The translations under genes were made by a program, and so were the position numbers. A DNA stretch of 64,000 bases from Dipteris shenzhenensis (taxonomy: Eukaryota; Polypodiophyta; Polypodiopsida; Gleicheniales): the NCBI GenBank assembly GCA_047967505.1, contig CM106540.1; one strand, 5' to 3'. Under the pieces are notes generated by a model that did not search any database, was not told the DNA's origin, and saw nothing but the letters and a program-made list of their open reading frames with translations. Below, piece after piece: positions 22,717-34,499 of the stretch. The stretch's first letter is position 1. Every line of letters starts with the position of its first letter.

Positions 22717-24049
22717 GACCACGCTGCAATTGGAATGACCAGCCACCAACTACTGTCATCACATCCAGTCGATGAACAACAGCCAGGGTGGCCACTAAGC
22801 AACAAGCAGAGGTAAAGAACAGAGTAAGCTTCAAGGCAGGGAATAAGGTACATAGAAGCGAGTTGAGATGAACGACAGCTAAGGAAAATAGCCAGAGGTT
22901 GATAGACAATAAAATTACAAAACTGCGAGCTAAGTATGTGAAAAAGAGATGGATCGTAAACCGAGTATTCGTGGAAGCCATCGTTTGATGAACCATCACG
23001 ATTGAAAAAGAGTAGTAAACTATGTTCGTAAACCACCGTAAGGGCACACTTGGAGGGAGTAGGGAATATCTACCACAATGTAGAAGGAAAATGAGCTGTA
23101 GTGCTTTTACACGGTGTGCACCTGCTTTTGTAAGAAGCAAAGAGGCGTTACAAGACCTCAGGTCATGGGTAGTGGAACCAAACTATCATTAGGCGCACTA
23201 TACTTTACGTTACTTAGGTTACTATTGGTTTTTATAAAAAATTAGTGGGTTAAAAAAGCAAAAATACAAGGGGGGTTTTAATTACGGGATACACAAAAAA
23301 CTTAGGGGAAATTACATTTAAAAGAGAGAAAAGATCTTACACTTGCGGAATTAGGGTAAATGGGAAAAAACAAGTGACTAACAAAAGACAAAACTAATCA
23401 AGAGGGGGATTTTTTTAAAAATTTAGCAATGGGAGTTTAAGAAGTTAAATGTTGTATAATGAGGTTTTTCCTACTAAAAAAGGTTTTACATGTCTATGTT
23501 GTTAGAGCACATAAAATGTCCAGTGTTCTAGGTATAATAGAACCTTTAACTAAGGGGGTTAGGTCCATATAAGTAGATCTTTTAAATACTACTGTGATAA
23601 AACACTTATACTAGTACATAAGAAGAGCTATATTTAGAAAAAGCGAAAAGAAAAAGTAAATTAATGCTAAACCACAATACCAACATCAAGTTATCAACAC
23701 TGATTAGAGTGAAGTTCATGAAATTCCAAAAAAGAAGCCATTACAAGAGTAAGACCAAATATTTGAAGAAGCAACAAAAACATTCTTGAACATCAAAATT
23801 CAAGGAATTATAAAATTGATAACCATGAAATGTCAATCTTCCACTAAAGAGATAGTTCCCCAAAAATTATTGATCCATGCATATGCTATCCATCAAATGT
23901 CACCCTTCTATCACCAAAAAAACTTAGATCCATGAACTTGATATCCATCAAATGTCAATCATCCATCAAAGAGATAGTTCCCTGCAATTATAACCATACA
24001 AGGTTGATAAAAAGGATGATTTATAATGTGTATGCGTATAAGTTTACAA
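22717..24049. other. Unassigned sequence replacing 14361-14465 of the other repeat copy
   Basis: This stretch is present in the downstream repeat copy only. A minus-strand frame of 152 codons (23140-22682) is hydrophobic and Leu/Ser-rich, overlaps a second frame of 145 codons, and extends into repeat sequence, so I do not regard it as a gene. The rest is AT-rich with short repeats such as CATCAAATGTCA (23894, 23948). Nothing else is recognised. Confidence 0.4.
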
Positions 24050-24079
24050 AATGCTAATGTGTGTTGTTATTGATAAATT

Positions 24080-25112
24080 TGACCAAAGTAAAAAAGCATA
24101 AATATGTGTCTGTGCTTGTATGTGTGGTATTAACTAGAAAAGAATTCAATGCATGAGGCTAGACACTAGGCATGGCGATGCTCAAGGGCCATCGAGGAAA
24201 AGGGAACGTGAGGGAAGAAGCGTTAACATAGGTGGGGAAAAAAGATTAAGAGGGGTGTGAATGAAGAGGGGGACTATGGCACAAGGGGGAAGAAAGAGGG
24301 GGAAAAGGAGCATGTATATGATGGGAGGTGGAATGTAGAGATGGAGACATCAAAGGAAGAGAGTCATGCTTTATTGAAAAGATGGGGGGGGAAGTCAAAG
24401 TACTAGCTAGGTGGCTTTACAAGAATGAGTGTGTTCTATCAAGGAATAGCCCCCTCCTTTTATAGCCAAGAGAGGGGGTCTCTCCCAATAAATGCATCCT
24501 CCCACATGCATGGTGTGTGTGGAAGAGTGACCCATGTGGGCTAGGTGGTTACACACTCTCAATTGTGTGCGACAACCCTTTGCCTGATTTTTCCACATAC
24601 ATCAACCCCCATATCCCAAGTCTAAGATACTCCCTTGGTCTCTTCCCAATTTTATAATACGTTCAAACATCTAGGAGGACAAGTGGAGGGTTGGCACAAG
24701 GAATCTTGCCACCTCATCCTACTTTCCCATTATTTAACTTGCATTCTTGGACTTTCCACACCCCCCCCCCCACATGGGCCTATCCTACCTGGAGGGAATA
24801 ATCCAATATAATATCCATCTCCACCTATTTTATATTACTTCCCCCATGGTCCTTGGGCCATATCTCACTAAATGCACGCATAGGACCGCCTAGCTGGAGG
24901 GGTGGTGCATGGAGGACCCATGCCACCATATCATTTTATATTATTACTACCATGGATTATGTACAACACACTTTATGGGTCCTCTTACATGGAAGGGTGG
25001 CACATGGTCATGCCCTGCCACCTCAACCCTGGGCCTTATGCACACCATATTTTATTATAATATTACCACACATACAAGCACACACACATATTTATGCCTT
25101 TTTCTTTGGTCA
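24080..25112. mobile_element. Repeat B, uninterrupted copy, flanked by 50-bp inverted repeats
   Basis: The left end TTGACCAAAGTAAAAAAGCA (24080-24129) is the inverted complement of 25063-25112, with a handful of mismatches over 50 bp. The interior 24127-25062 has no protein motif. It matches 14466-15300 plus 20136-20300 and carries the unoccupied copia target ATTAC once at 24943-24947. A non-autonomous DNA transposon or fold-back element of about 1 kb would fit, but no target duplication is visible because the right end joins gypsy pol directly. Confidence 0.45.
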
Positions 25113-27820
25113 AGGGCTTGAGACAACGCTTGTTGATCACCTTCTTGCCATATGGCTCATGCAGCTCCTGAACTTGTACAGACCCATTGCTACATTCCTT
25201 GATGACTTTGTATGGACCAGTCCATAGTGGCAAGAACTTCATATCTATATGGTGGTCCAATCTATTATCAAAGCATAGCACAACATCCCCCTTAGCAAAG
25301 TGTCTTTCCCATCCCTTGTGAATCTTAGCATCCAAGCGGGCCTTTTGTCGATTCTTTTGGATCTGTGTTTGATGTAGTGCAAAGCGTCGAGTTTCATCTA
25401 ACTTCTCAAGTTGTACCAACCTGGCCTCTACATGTTCATTTTTTGTCATCCTCTGTTCTCGTGCCAATCTCAAGGCTGGAATCTCTATCTCTTGTGGTAA
25501 AATTGCCTCAATACCGTACACCAACTCAAAAGGAGTGTGACCTGTTGACGTTTTATGAGTGATGTTGTAAGCCCACACAGCTTTAGTGACCTTCTGATCC
25601 CACTGGCTCCTGTTCCCTGTGGCCATTTTTCCCATGGATTTATAAAGGAGGCCGTTGGTCTACTCCGTTTGTCCCATGGATGGTGGATAATAGATGCTAG
25701 AAGTGTGATGATCAATACCCATGCAATCCATGAGCAACTCCACTGCTTCATTTAAGAATGGACTCCCATGGTCAAATACTATTTCCATGGGTGTCCCAAA
25801 CCTTGTGCAGATACGTTCAAATATGAAATTTAAAACTACCTTACCATTTATAGCGGGGAGGGCGATAGCTTCAACCCACTTAGTGACATACTGAGTGGCT
25901 AACAAAAGATACTTCTTTTTGCGGGCAGTCATGGGTAGGGGCCCAACAAAATCTATTCCCCACTTGTGAAACAGATGGATGGACATCACTGAGTGATGTT
26001 GCCCAGGACGCAAATCCTTCCTACCAAAGAATTGGCATATTTCACAAGTTTTGCAATACATAGTGACATCCTTGAACAAGGTCAGCCAATAGTACCTAGC
26101 ATGTAAAATCTTCTTAGCTGTATAGTCACTAGCATAGTGGCCTTCACAAAATCCATCATGATAATGCTTCAATACCTTAGGTACTTCATTTGCAACAATG
26201 TCCTGTCTTAGTACCCCATCCAAGCCTTCACAATATAACACCCCATCAAAGAGAGTGTAGCGCCTACTATCTCTACGGATTTTCTTTCTCTCATAGCTAG
26301 TACTTTCTGGAGGAAAGGAGAAAGTGATCAAAAACCTGTAGATTCCACCATACCATGGATCCCCAACTTCTATGGCCGCTACAAGGGTTACATCGAGGCA
26401 CTCCTCTAAATCAATCAAAGCATTCTTCAAGTTGGAACAACCCCCTTTTACAATTTTGAAAGAAAAATCATATTCTTGTAAAACTACCAACCATTTGGCC
26501 AACCGGCCCATGGGATTTGGTGATTGAAGAACCTGCTTTGCAAGACCATTGCTACAGATTATAATGAAGGACTTTCCAGCAACATAATGCTTAAATTTCT
26601 CAATGCAGAACACCAAAGACAAAGCATGCTTGTCAACCTCAGAGTAGCATCGTTCAGTTTCGAGCAATTGTTGAGAAGCAAATCGAATGGGATACATGAA
26701 TTGATCCTCCCCTTATTGGAGAAGAATACCCGTGAGAGTGTGCTCACCAAACCCACGATTGATATAGAAAGTCTTTCACCAATCAGGATTGTGTAGAATG
26801 GGTTCTGAAGCCAGAGCACTCTTGATTTGTACAAACCCATGATCACATCCTCATCCCAAGAGAAATCAACTCCATCTTTTAATAGCATAGTCATGGGTCG
26901 CATCAAGGTAGCATATTGATCAATGAAGCGGCGATAGTATCCTGCTAGATTAACAAATGAGCATACCTGATGTTTGGTTGTTGGTGGGGAGAGCTTGAGG
27001 ATAGCTTCTACCTTCTCGGGGTCAGGCTTGATGCCCTTAGATGAGACAATATGTCCCAATAACCTCCCTTGAGTGGCTCCAATGGTGCATTTATCAGGGT
27101 TGAGGCTGCCATTCGCATCATTGACCCTTTGGAAGGCCAACCTAACCTTCATGATGTGATCCTTACTTGCCGAGAATATACAGAAATCATCTAAAAACAC
27201 CTCTAAGAAAACCCCCAAATAAGGAGCAAACACCATCTACATAAATCTTTGAAAGGTAGCAGGAGCATTAGTGAGGCCAAATGGCATTACTTTGAATGCA
27301 AATGTTCCCCAAGGTGTGGCAAATATGGTTTTAAGCACATCCTCCTCAGCAATTCTGATTTGATAAAATCCGGAGTAACCATCAGAGAAAGTATACATCT
27401 CATGACCACTTACCTTCTCAAGAATGATGTCTTGAAAGGGAAGAGGATGATGGTCCCTCTTGGTGGCTACATTGAGTTTCTTATAGTCGATGCAGACCCG
27501 CCACTTGTTTTTCTTTGGGGTGACTACCACTGGTGAAACCCATTCAATATTGTGAACCAGAACAATAAACCCAGCTTCTACAAGTTTTTGCAACTCTGAG
27601 CACAAAGCATCAGTCTGTAGGGGCCCTAATCTCCAATACTTCTGAGCCACAGGCTTTGCATCAGGTTTTAGCTCTAATCTTATGCTCTATGGCAGTCACA
27701 TGGTGAAGGTGGTGGTAGCTAGTTGCGAAGAGGTCAGGGAAATCTTTGAACATTTCTAGGAACTCATCTTTCTCACCTGGAGTGAGGTCTAGGGAAAGCA
27801 TAGATTCAAGCTATTGAGGA
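25113..27820 (-). pseudogene. Gypsy pol, minus strand (reverse transcriptase, RNase H, integrase)
   Basis: Read from 27820 downward: a leader LDLTPGEKDEFLEMFKDFPDLFA. Then reverse transcriptase (27650-27237 and on): [51 protein letters not shown], a stop, then EVFLDDFCIF with both catalytic Asp. RNase H FASQQLLETERCYSEVDKHA follows from 26697. The integrase has an HHCC finger (HYHDGFCEGHY, CKTCEICQFF) and core residues in WGIDFVGPLP, IVFDHGSPF and GQTE. The frame shifts near 26760 and 25650. The C-terminal part AVWAYNITHKTSTGHTPFELVYG ends with KKVINKRCLKPL and is cut at 25113 by repeat B. No chromodomain is seen. At 27820 it is abruptly joined to a copia fragment of opposite strand. Confidence 0.88.
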
Positions 27821-27822
27821 CT

Positions 27823-29951
27823 AGCATGTGATCAATAGATCACCTAGTAAGAGTTTGGATGGTGGTATTCCTGAAGAGGCATGGAGTGGCAAGAAGCCCT
27901 CTTACTCTCATTTGCGTATATTTGGGTGTGAGGCATATGCACATGTGCCAAAAGAGCTTCGAAAGAAGCTAGATCCTAAGTCTAGGAAATGCATCTTTCT
28001 AGGTTATGGTGAAAGTGGAGAGATGGGCTATCGTCTCTGGGATCCAGAAGCAAAGAAGATCATACGCAGCCATGATGTGGTTTTCAATGAGAAGAAGATG
28101 CATAAGGCACCCATGAGGGATGTGGAAATGAGGAGAATCACTTTCCAGGATGTGAATCCACCTGCATATGTTGATAGACAGCAAGCTGTCCATGCACCAA
28201 ATGTGCAAGAAATGGTACAACCAAGTACTCCCACAGGTATACAATCAAGGGTAGATGATGGATCATCTATTGGTGGAAATGATGAGCCAAATATGGCTGA
28301 TATGCAAATGGGACAGCAAGCTGAAATGCCCTTGAGAAGATCATCTAGAGTGTCTAGACCACCTGATAGGTTTGTTCCAGGGGTAGACTATGTGATGCTT
28401 ACTGATTGCGGGGAGCCTTCTTGCTACAAAGAGGCTATGATGCGTGAGGATCAACGCAAGTGGGAGTATGCTATGCAATCAGAGATGAGTTTACTTATGA
28501 AGAATAAGACTTGGGACTTGGTTTCTTTGCCACATGGAAAGAAAGCATTGCCATGTAAATGGGTCTACAAAATGAAGGTCACAGGTGATGATGTGCCTAG
28601 GTACAAGGCCCGCTTGGTTGCTAAAGGGTTCAAGCAAGAGAAGGGTGTGGACTTTGATGAGATATTCTCTCTAGTTGTGAAGATGACCACACTTAGATGC
28701 ATGCTTGGACTAGTGGCATCAGAGGATATGGAGCTTATGCAGATGGATGTCAAGACAACTTTCTTGCATGGGGATCTGCATGAGGAAATTTATATGGTTC
28801 AGCCGGAAGGCTTTGAAGAAAAGGGCAAAGAGCAAGATGAAGAAGAGTCTCTATGGTCTTAAGCAAGCACCTAGAGAATGGTATCAGAAGTTTGATGCTT
28901 TCATTTGGTCCCAGGGTTTTAGAAGGAGTGAAATTGATCACTACCTCTACACTAAAAGGGCTAAGGATAATAGCCTGATAATCTTGGCACTATATGTGGA
29001 TGATATGCTATTGGCTAGCAAGAATACTTATGAGCTAGATGCATTAAAGGCCAAGTTGCATAAGGCCTTTGATATGAAGGATTTGGGACTTGCAGGTCAT
29101 ATTCTTGGTATGCGCATCACGCGTGATCGGAGTAGGAAACTCCTTTGGCTTTCACAAAAAGAGTATGTTACAAAAGTATTGGAGCGTTTCAATATGGAGG
29201 GGGGAAAGGCAGTGAGTACTCCATCACCTCCATATGTGAAACTGAGTCATACAAATAGTCCCAAATCAGATGAGGAAAGGGCCATGATGGCCAAGGTTCC
29301 TTATGCATCAGCGGTTGGGAGTCTTATGTATGCTATGATAGCTACTAGACTAGACATTGCATTTGCAGTGGGAGTTGTTAGCCGGTATATGGCTAATCCA
29401 GGAAAGAGGCATTGGGAGGCAGTTAAGTGCATCATGAGGTACATGAAGGGTACCAAGGAGATGTGCATCTGCTTTGGTAAAGGAGACATGCGTGTACTTG
29501 GGTACACAGATTCAGACTATGCAGGGCATGTGGATAGTAGGAGATCCACTTCTGGTTATGTGTTCACCTTTGCAAGTGGTGCAGTGTCGTGGATGTCTCG
29601 TGCACAGAAGTGCATTGCTTTGTCTACCACAGACGCTGAGTATGTTGCAGCCTAGAGGGTTGCAAGGAGGCTATATGGCTTGATCGGCTAGTGGGAGATT
29701 TGGGGATTCATACAGGTGTACCGACATTGCATAGTGATTCCACGAGTGCTATTCAGCTAGCACGGAATCCGGTCTTTCATGCAAAGACCAAACACATTGA
29801 GGTCAGGTACCATTTCATCAGGGAGGTACTTGAGGACAAGCGTATAGAGCTTGTCAAGGTTCATATAGATGATAACCCTGTAGATATGCTAACGAAGAGT
29901 CTACCTAGTCAGCGGTTTGAGTATTGTCATGTATTGATGGGCATTGGATAG
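27823..29951 (+). pseudogene. Copia pol fragment 2 (integrase end, reverse transcriptase, RNase H)
   Basis: Starts inside the integrase C-terminus (INRSPSKSLDGGIPEEAWSG, LRIFGCEAYAHVP, KSRKCIFLGYG). Reverse transcriptase follows: NKTWDLVSLPHGKKALPCKW, RYKARLVAKGFKQ, QMDVKTTFLHGDL. A frameshift near 28830 leads into KKSLYGLKQAPREWYQKFD and LALYVDDMLLAS with the YVDD active site. RNase H follows: GYTDSDYAGHVDSRRSTSGY, CIALSTTDAEYVAA, a stop/frameshift near 29655, then THTGV...LHSDSTSAIQLARNPVFHAKTKHIEVRYHF. It ends at 29951. The domain motifs are complete, so the element decayed by few lesions, but gag and most of integrase are absent at the junction with gypsy pol. Confidence 0.88.
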
Positions 29952-30180
29952 TATGCTCACTGGTTGTTCTCCCTTAAAGGCACATTGTCCTTTGAGTGGG
30001 AGGTTGTGGGGGTTAAAGGTCACTGTGCCTTTACCCCAGTTATGTACAATACTCAAACACATATATAAATGAATGAAAAAGAAGATTAGGGTGGTTCTGC
30101 ACCCACCAAAACTTGTGTAGCTCTTTGTCTCTCTCTCTCCTTCTTCCATTCTTACTTCCGTTGAGAGCACTCTCATGAGG
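29952..30180 (+). repeat. Probable 3' LTR of copia fragment 2
   Basis: A purine-rich GAGTGGGAGGT (about 29993-30003) follows the stop, then TGTGGGGGTTAAAGGTCAC, a candidate LTR start near 30004. A TATA-like ATATATAAATG lies near 30061. The end near 30180 is set only by the start of gypsy sequence. No 5' LTR partner is present in the window. Confidence 0.5.
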
Positions 30181-30480
30181 TGTATTGTTATAGCAAGTCT
30201 GCACCAGCAAGTACTCACAACCAAGCTAAGTACTCGGCACTCATTTTTTGGCTACAAAAGGCACAAGAACATCGCATCAAGCAACTTGAGGTGCAAGGAG
30301 ATTCTCAACTTGTGTGTGAACAAGTTAGTAGAAGGTGGAAGGTGCGGAGCGAAGGCTTGGTTCCACGACATCAACAAGCATTGGAACTTTCCCAACAATT
30401 TGAAGAGGTAAAAATTTAGCATATCCCTCGAGCTAAAAATCTAGTTGCTGATTTCTTGGCATGTGAAGCTTGTACTTCAA
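30180..30480 (+). pseudogene. Gypsy-type plant RNase H, C-terminal half
   Basis: Encodes YSKSAPASTHNQAKYSALI, AQEHRIKQLEVQGDSQLVCEQ, ALELSQQFEEVKI, a stop, then HIPRAKNLVADFLAC. These are the later motifs of the plant-type RNase HI domain (NxAEYxALIxGL, GDSQLV, IPRxxNxxAD). It begins just where the fragment at 10801-11335 ends. Confidence 0.75.
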
Positions 30481-31020
30481 TCACACATAAAACGAGCAGA
30501 AGCACCGCACCAACAAAGCCGCAAGCCATGAAGGAGGGTGATCATTTGTAAGGAATGCAAAGGTTGTGGTCATCATGAAACTAAGTGTTGGTCATATTTG
30601 ATATGAGTTTACCGACTTCGGAAGATCATCAGAAAGGTCCTCAAGGACATTGCTCAAAAGAAGGATGGGAAACCGCACACCCTGGCGATTACAAGAACTG
30701 GAAGAAGCTGAAGGTGATGTGCAAGCTCTCCAACTGTTGACATTTGTCATGGCATTCTTGTTTGCCTTGATGAACAACCTCATGCAACGCCGTGTCTCTA
30801 ACCCTCGCTTGTAAAGATAGATGTGATATCATGAGGGTTGGTCCTTTTAAGATTGTCTATGAGCTATTCGATGCTGAAGATTCTTCTCGTGTAACATTTA
30901 ACAATACACCAGTCACACCCTACCCTGCCTATGTGTGCTTTGTGGATGTATCTTCACCTGATTTTCAGTTCAAGCTACCTCTTTCCATTGTTTGCCAATA
31001 GATAAGCCTCATTTCATCTC
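30481..31020 (+). other. Decayed retroelement sequence with knuckle-like and shared motifs
   Basis: At 30545-30590 KECKGCGHHETKCW resembles a CCHC zinc knuckle. At 30682-30790 RLQELEEAEGDVQ with FLFALMNNLM resembles the decayed protein at 8010-7879. No continuous frame is present. It may be spacer of the gypsy element whose gag starts at 31042. Confidence 0.35.
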
Positions 31021-31041
31021 TCTCTTTTTCATTTTTCAAGC

Positions 31042-32330
31042 ATGGCTGACATTCCTGTGTTCTGTGGATGGGTTGAAGAAAATCCAAATGAGTATCTTGT
31101 GGCCTTCAAGCGCCGTTGTGTTTCTCTCAACTTCCTTATTGAAGATAGATGGCTATTGGTTCTTCCCACATTTCTAGAGGGTTTCGCTCAAGTGTGGTAT
31201 GAGAAGCACACTGACGATGTTCGCCAAAGCTGGCCAAGGTTGATAGCAGCAATGATTGAGTATTTCGACAAAGAAGAGGAGCTCGAGAATGTGTACCAGC
31301 AGGTGGCAAACTTGAAGCAGTCAGAAGGTGAGATGGCCCGTCGATATGTGGATTGAGCAGCCGTGCTCTTGGACCGTTTAATTGCCATGTAGGAGGACAA
31401 TTCCAGATTTTGAGTTGGAATGACTCGGCATATGCTGGGCTACCTTGTAGCAAGAGCAACTGACGAATTCTACCTCAAGCTTAAATGGAAGAATCCAGAA
31501 ACTATGGTGCTAGCACATGAGATTGCTCAAAAGTTTGATAAATTTCAGTCTAACCCCGCTTCAAAGCAGATGATTGCCCCCCCATAACCCCCTAAGTTCT
31601 TGCAACAATAACCTGGGGGGTCTAACTTAGGGGCATACCCCCACCCCTCATCAGGGTTGTATCCACCGCCTCCACCTCAAATGTATGGTCCTCCCTTAGG
31701 TGCTTACCCTCAACAAGGTGTATATCCTCACCCTCAACCTGGAAGATTTTCCCAACCTCACCCATGAGCCCCGCTCCTTCCTACTCCCCTGACTCCTCCT
31801 GCTAAAGAACCCAGAGTCAATGACCTAGCCAAGGCCCTGAATGATCTTCGGCTTGAGATGGTGGGCATCAGAAATCAAGCCAATCGCCCTCCAAGAGAAC
31901 GTGCCAATGTTATGTGCTACAAGTGCCACTAGAAGGGTCATTATCGCACAGAATGTCCCAATATTCCAAGGGTGAATCTTCTAAGTGAATCAGGGACTGA
32001 CGATTATGACATGGAGATCCTTGACATTGGGAAAAAAAGTCGTACCACCTCGAACCCCTCCCCAAACCATGGCGGGCCACCCCAAGAAGAAGGTGTCCTT
32101 CTCAAAGCCCTCAGATGCTAAGATGGCAGACCCACCAACAGAGAAGACTAAAAGATCTTGCAAGAGTAAGTGGTCGCCCTCGGATTTTCCCATCACAAGA
32201 GGACTATTCGGTCATTGAGGACCTTGCTCATCAGTCTTTGAGCATCACGCTTCCTCAACTAATAGCATTAATCCCAAAGGTGAGACGTGAGCTGCAACAA
32301 GGGCTCTCAATAAGGAGGAGTAAGAAAAAG
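31042..32330 (+). pseudogene. Gypsy gag and protease-region remnant
   Basis: Starts MADIPVFCGWVEENPNEYL. The capsid-like part includes LPTFLEGFAQVWYEKHTDDV, YFDKEEELENVYQQVANLKQ and EMARRYVD followed by a stop. After several further stops comes a Pro/Tyr-rich linker (31660-31790), then a CCHC knuckle CYKCH-stop-KGHYRTEC at 31916-31960. After a frameshift near 32120, EDYSVIEDLAHQSLSITLPQ resembles the segment that precedes or opens the gypsy protease. The catalytic DSG is not visible before similarity fades near 32330. Stops within the knuckle and capsid make it non-functional. Confidence 0.75.
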
Positions 32331-33369
32331 GAAAAGGTACGAGAGGTTTCTTCTATCTCTGAAGATTTCCTTCATTACATCTTTAGCTTCCATGTTGATA
32401 TTTTGCCCATATACTTTTCTATCTTTCTAGGGATGTTGTGGGGGCATATACATTGTAATATTTTGGAAACTTTGAAAAGGGCTTCCTTAATGTGATATTC
32501 CTTGTGTGCAATGCAAACAACGTAAATATGTAGTAAATAATAGAAATAGGGTAAAATAATTGGGATCTATTTTGAAACCATATGAATAAATTAGTAGTTA
32601 TGGTATTCTTGATGTTACAGTGTGTTTATAAAAGTATCAAGAAAACAACTACTTCTAAAAATCTTTTAAAGTGTAATTTGATTAGAATTACTATAAAAAA
32701 TGGGCCCTAATGTTATAGTGATACTAAAAAACTCAAAAAGAATGGCTGCACCAAGCTTATTTCGATATGTTTTGGTGCACATGGTTTTGTTCTTCTCTAC
32801 ATTTGTAAGTGTAAACAATAAATTTCTAAGTGTAGATACATCAAGGTCAACATTAAAAACAGCCCTAGCTGACAAAACATGAGTGCATCAGTATCTATGG
32901 AGGATCACAGCACATAAGAAGCACCATGAGAGAGACATAAGGTTGGCAACACTCAATCTATTCCAAATTTACTTATTAAAACAGAGAGGCCTTTATATAG
33001 ACATGTCATATCCTTTGATCTTGAAGAAACTACAGACACAATATACTTGAGCAATAAACTTATGAAGATTACATAAAATAACAAGATCAAATGAAGCAAG
33101 ATGAACAAGAGAAAGTGATATATTCCAGTTGATCCACAACTCTCTACATCTAGCCACATGAAGTAAAGAAGCTCAACAAGGTCAGTGTGAACGGAATGAA
33201 CATCATGGCAACTATCATGTGTGATTGAAGGGCATGACACCCTAATCTAGAACCCATTAAGTTTTTCTCTAGCATCCCCCTTAAAGAGACAAATGAATGA
33301 CATTTTATTTAAATCTATATCAAAAGGCTCTAGTCTTAAGTCATTTTATCTAAATCTATATCAAAAATT
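32331..33369. other. AT-rich sequence without recognised gene
   Basis: Short frames only, the longest under 100 codons, with no family motif. The two-strand frames near 32666-32882 overlap each other and are likely chance. Confidence 0.4.
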
Positions 33370-33600
33370 TTGAAATTTCTAAAGAATATTTTTATTTTTT
33401 AATCAAATTAAAAATATAAAAATGAGGGTTTTAAAAAGTATATCTCTATATTTTATTTATTAATTAAATTAAAATATAAAATTGAGGGATTTAAAAAACA
33501 TTGATTTTAAATATTATTTCAAATTAAAATATTAAAATCAGGGATTTGAAAAAACATTCTTAGATTTTGAATTTTTTTCAAATTAACATATATATATGAC
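33370..33600 (+). repeat. AT-rich tandem repeat of about 60 bp
   Basis: Three to four diverged units of the form TCAAATTAAAATATAAAATTGAGGGATTTAAAAAACAT, starting near 33400, 33465, 33525 and 33575. Confidence 0.6.
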
Positions 33601-34499
33601 GATTGTTCATGCTTCAAGTGATGCAAAAGCTTGGTTTCGGTGATGGATTCTGTCATATGACTCAGGTACTATTCACTAACGCTTCAACCACATTTGCAAT
33701 TAATGGTTACCATTACCACTCCTTCCCATTGCATCATTTTGTGAGGCAAGATGTCCTCTTACGCCACTTCTATTTGCTATCATAACTAAACCTCTTCTTT
33801 GCTCGGTTCACACTCACCTAGCTTCTAGCTCCTTGCGTGGTCTGCCCTTGCGATCAGCCTTTGTTCTCCTTACAGATGTTTACAGATGATAATGCCAACT
33901 TTTGAAAGCTAATCCGTAGAATGTCAACCCGTTTATGGACATTTATGCCCAGTTTTCTGAGTTATCGGATTCTATAGTAAATGTGGCCAAAATAGCTCTA
34001 CTATGGCTTTCGTGGGATCTAATACCCGCTTTGGTTTCCTCATATGACTTTTTGATAGTTCCTCCGAGGGTGGTGCAATGCTATTTGAGCTGCACAATTC
34101 ATTTTGGCATTACACTCAACTTTCAAGCAGTAGTTTGATTGGTTGTTTCACAAGATTTCAAGGAAGTTCCACAAGTGGCAGGATAAGAGAATTTCCTTGT
34201 TGGGTATAGGACCATCGTATTAAAGTTTTGTTTTGTTTTGAGAGCCAGATTTGTTGTGTGAGTCACTTACACCCACCAAACATCTCATGGAGAACTCTTT
34301 CCCCCCGCCTTATTTATTCGGCACCACTTCAAGTGTGGACCCTCTGCAAAACATAATATTAGAGAGCGAAGAAGACACCAGGGCCCTAATGGACCCTAGC
34401 ATGTGGGACTTGCCTTCGACCCCCAAGCCTCTAGCTCACCATGCTAAAACTCCATAAACATGCAAGTGCTTGGACTAGAGCTGCCATACCCATACCGGG
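33601..34499. other. Unassigned sequence
   Basis: No protein motif could be recognised in any frame. It may be the decayed upstream part of the LINE-like region that follows, which I cannot show. Confidence 0.3.

Noticed and set aside
22599-23140. 145- and 152-codon minus-strand frames
   Set aside because: They overlap in different frames, extend into repeat DNA, are rich in Leu/Ser without domain motifs, and have no counterpart.
33370-33600. CRISPR-like array
   Set aside because: Units are AT-rich, diverged and contiguous without unique spacers, and the genome is a plant.
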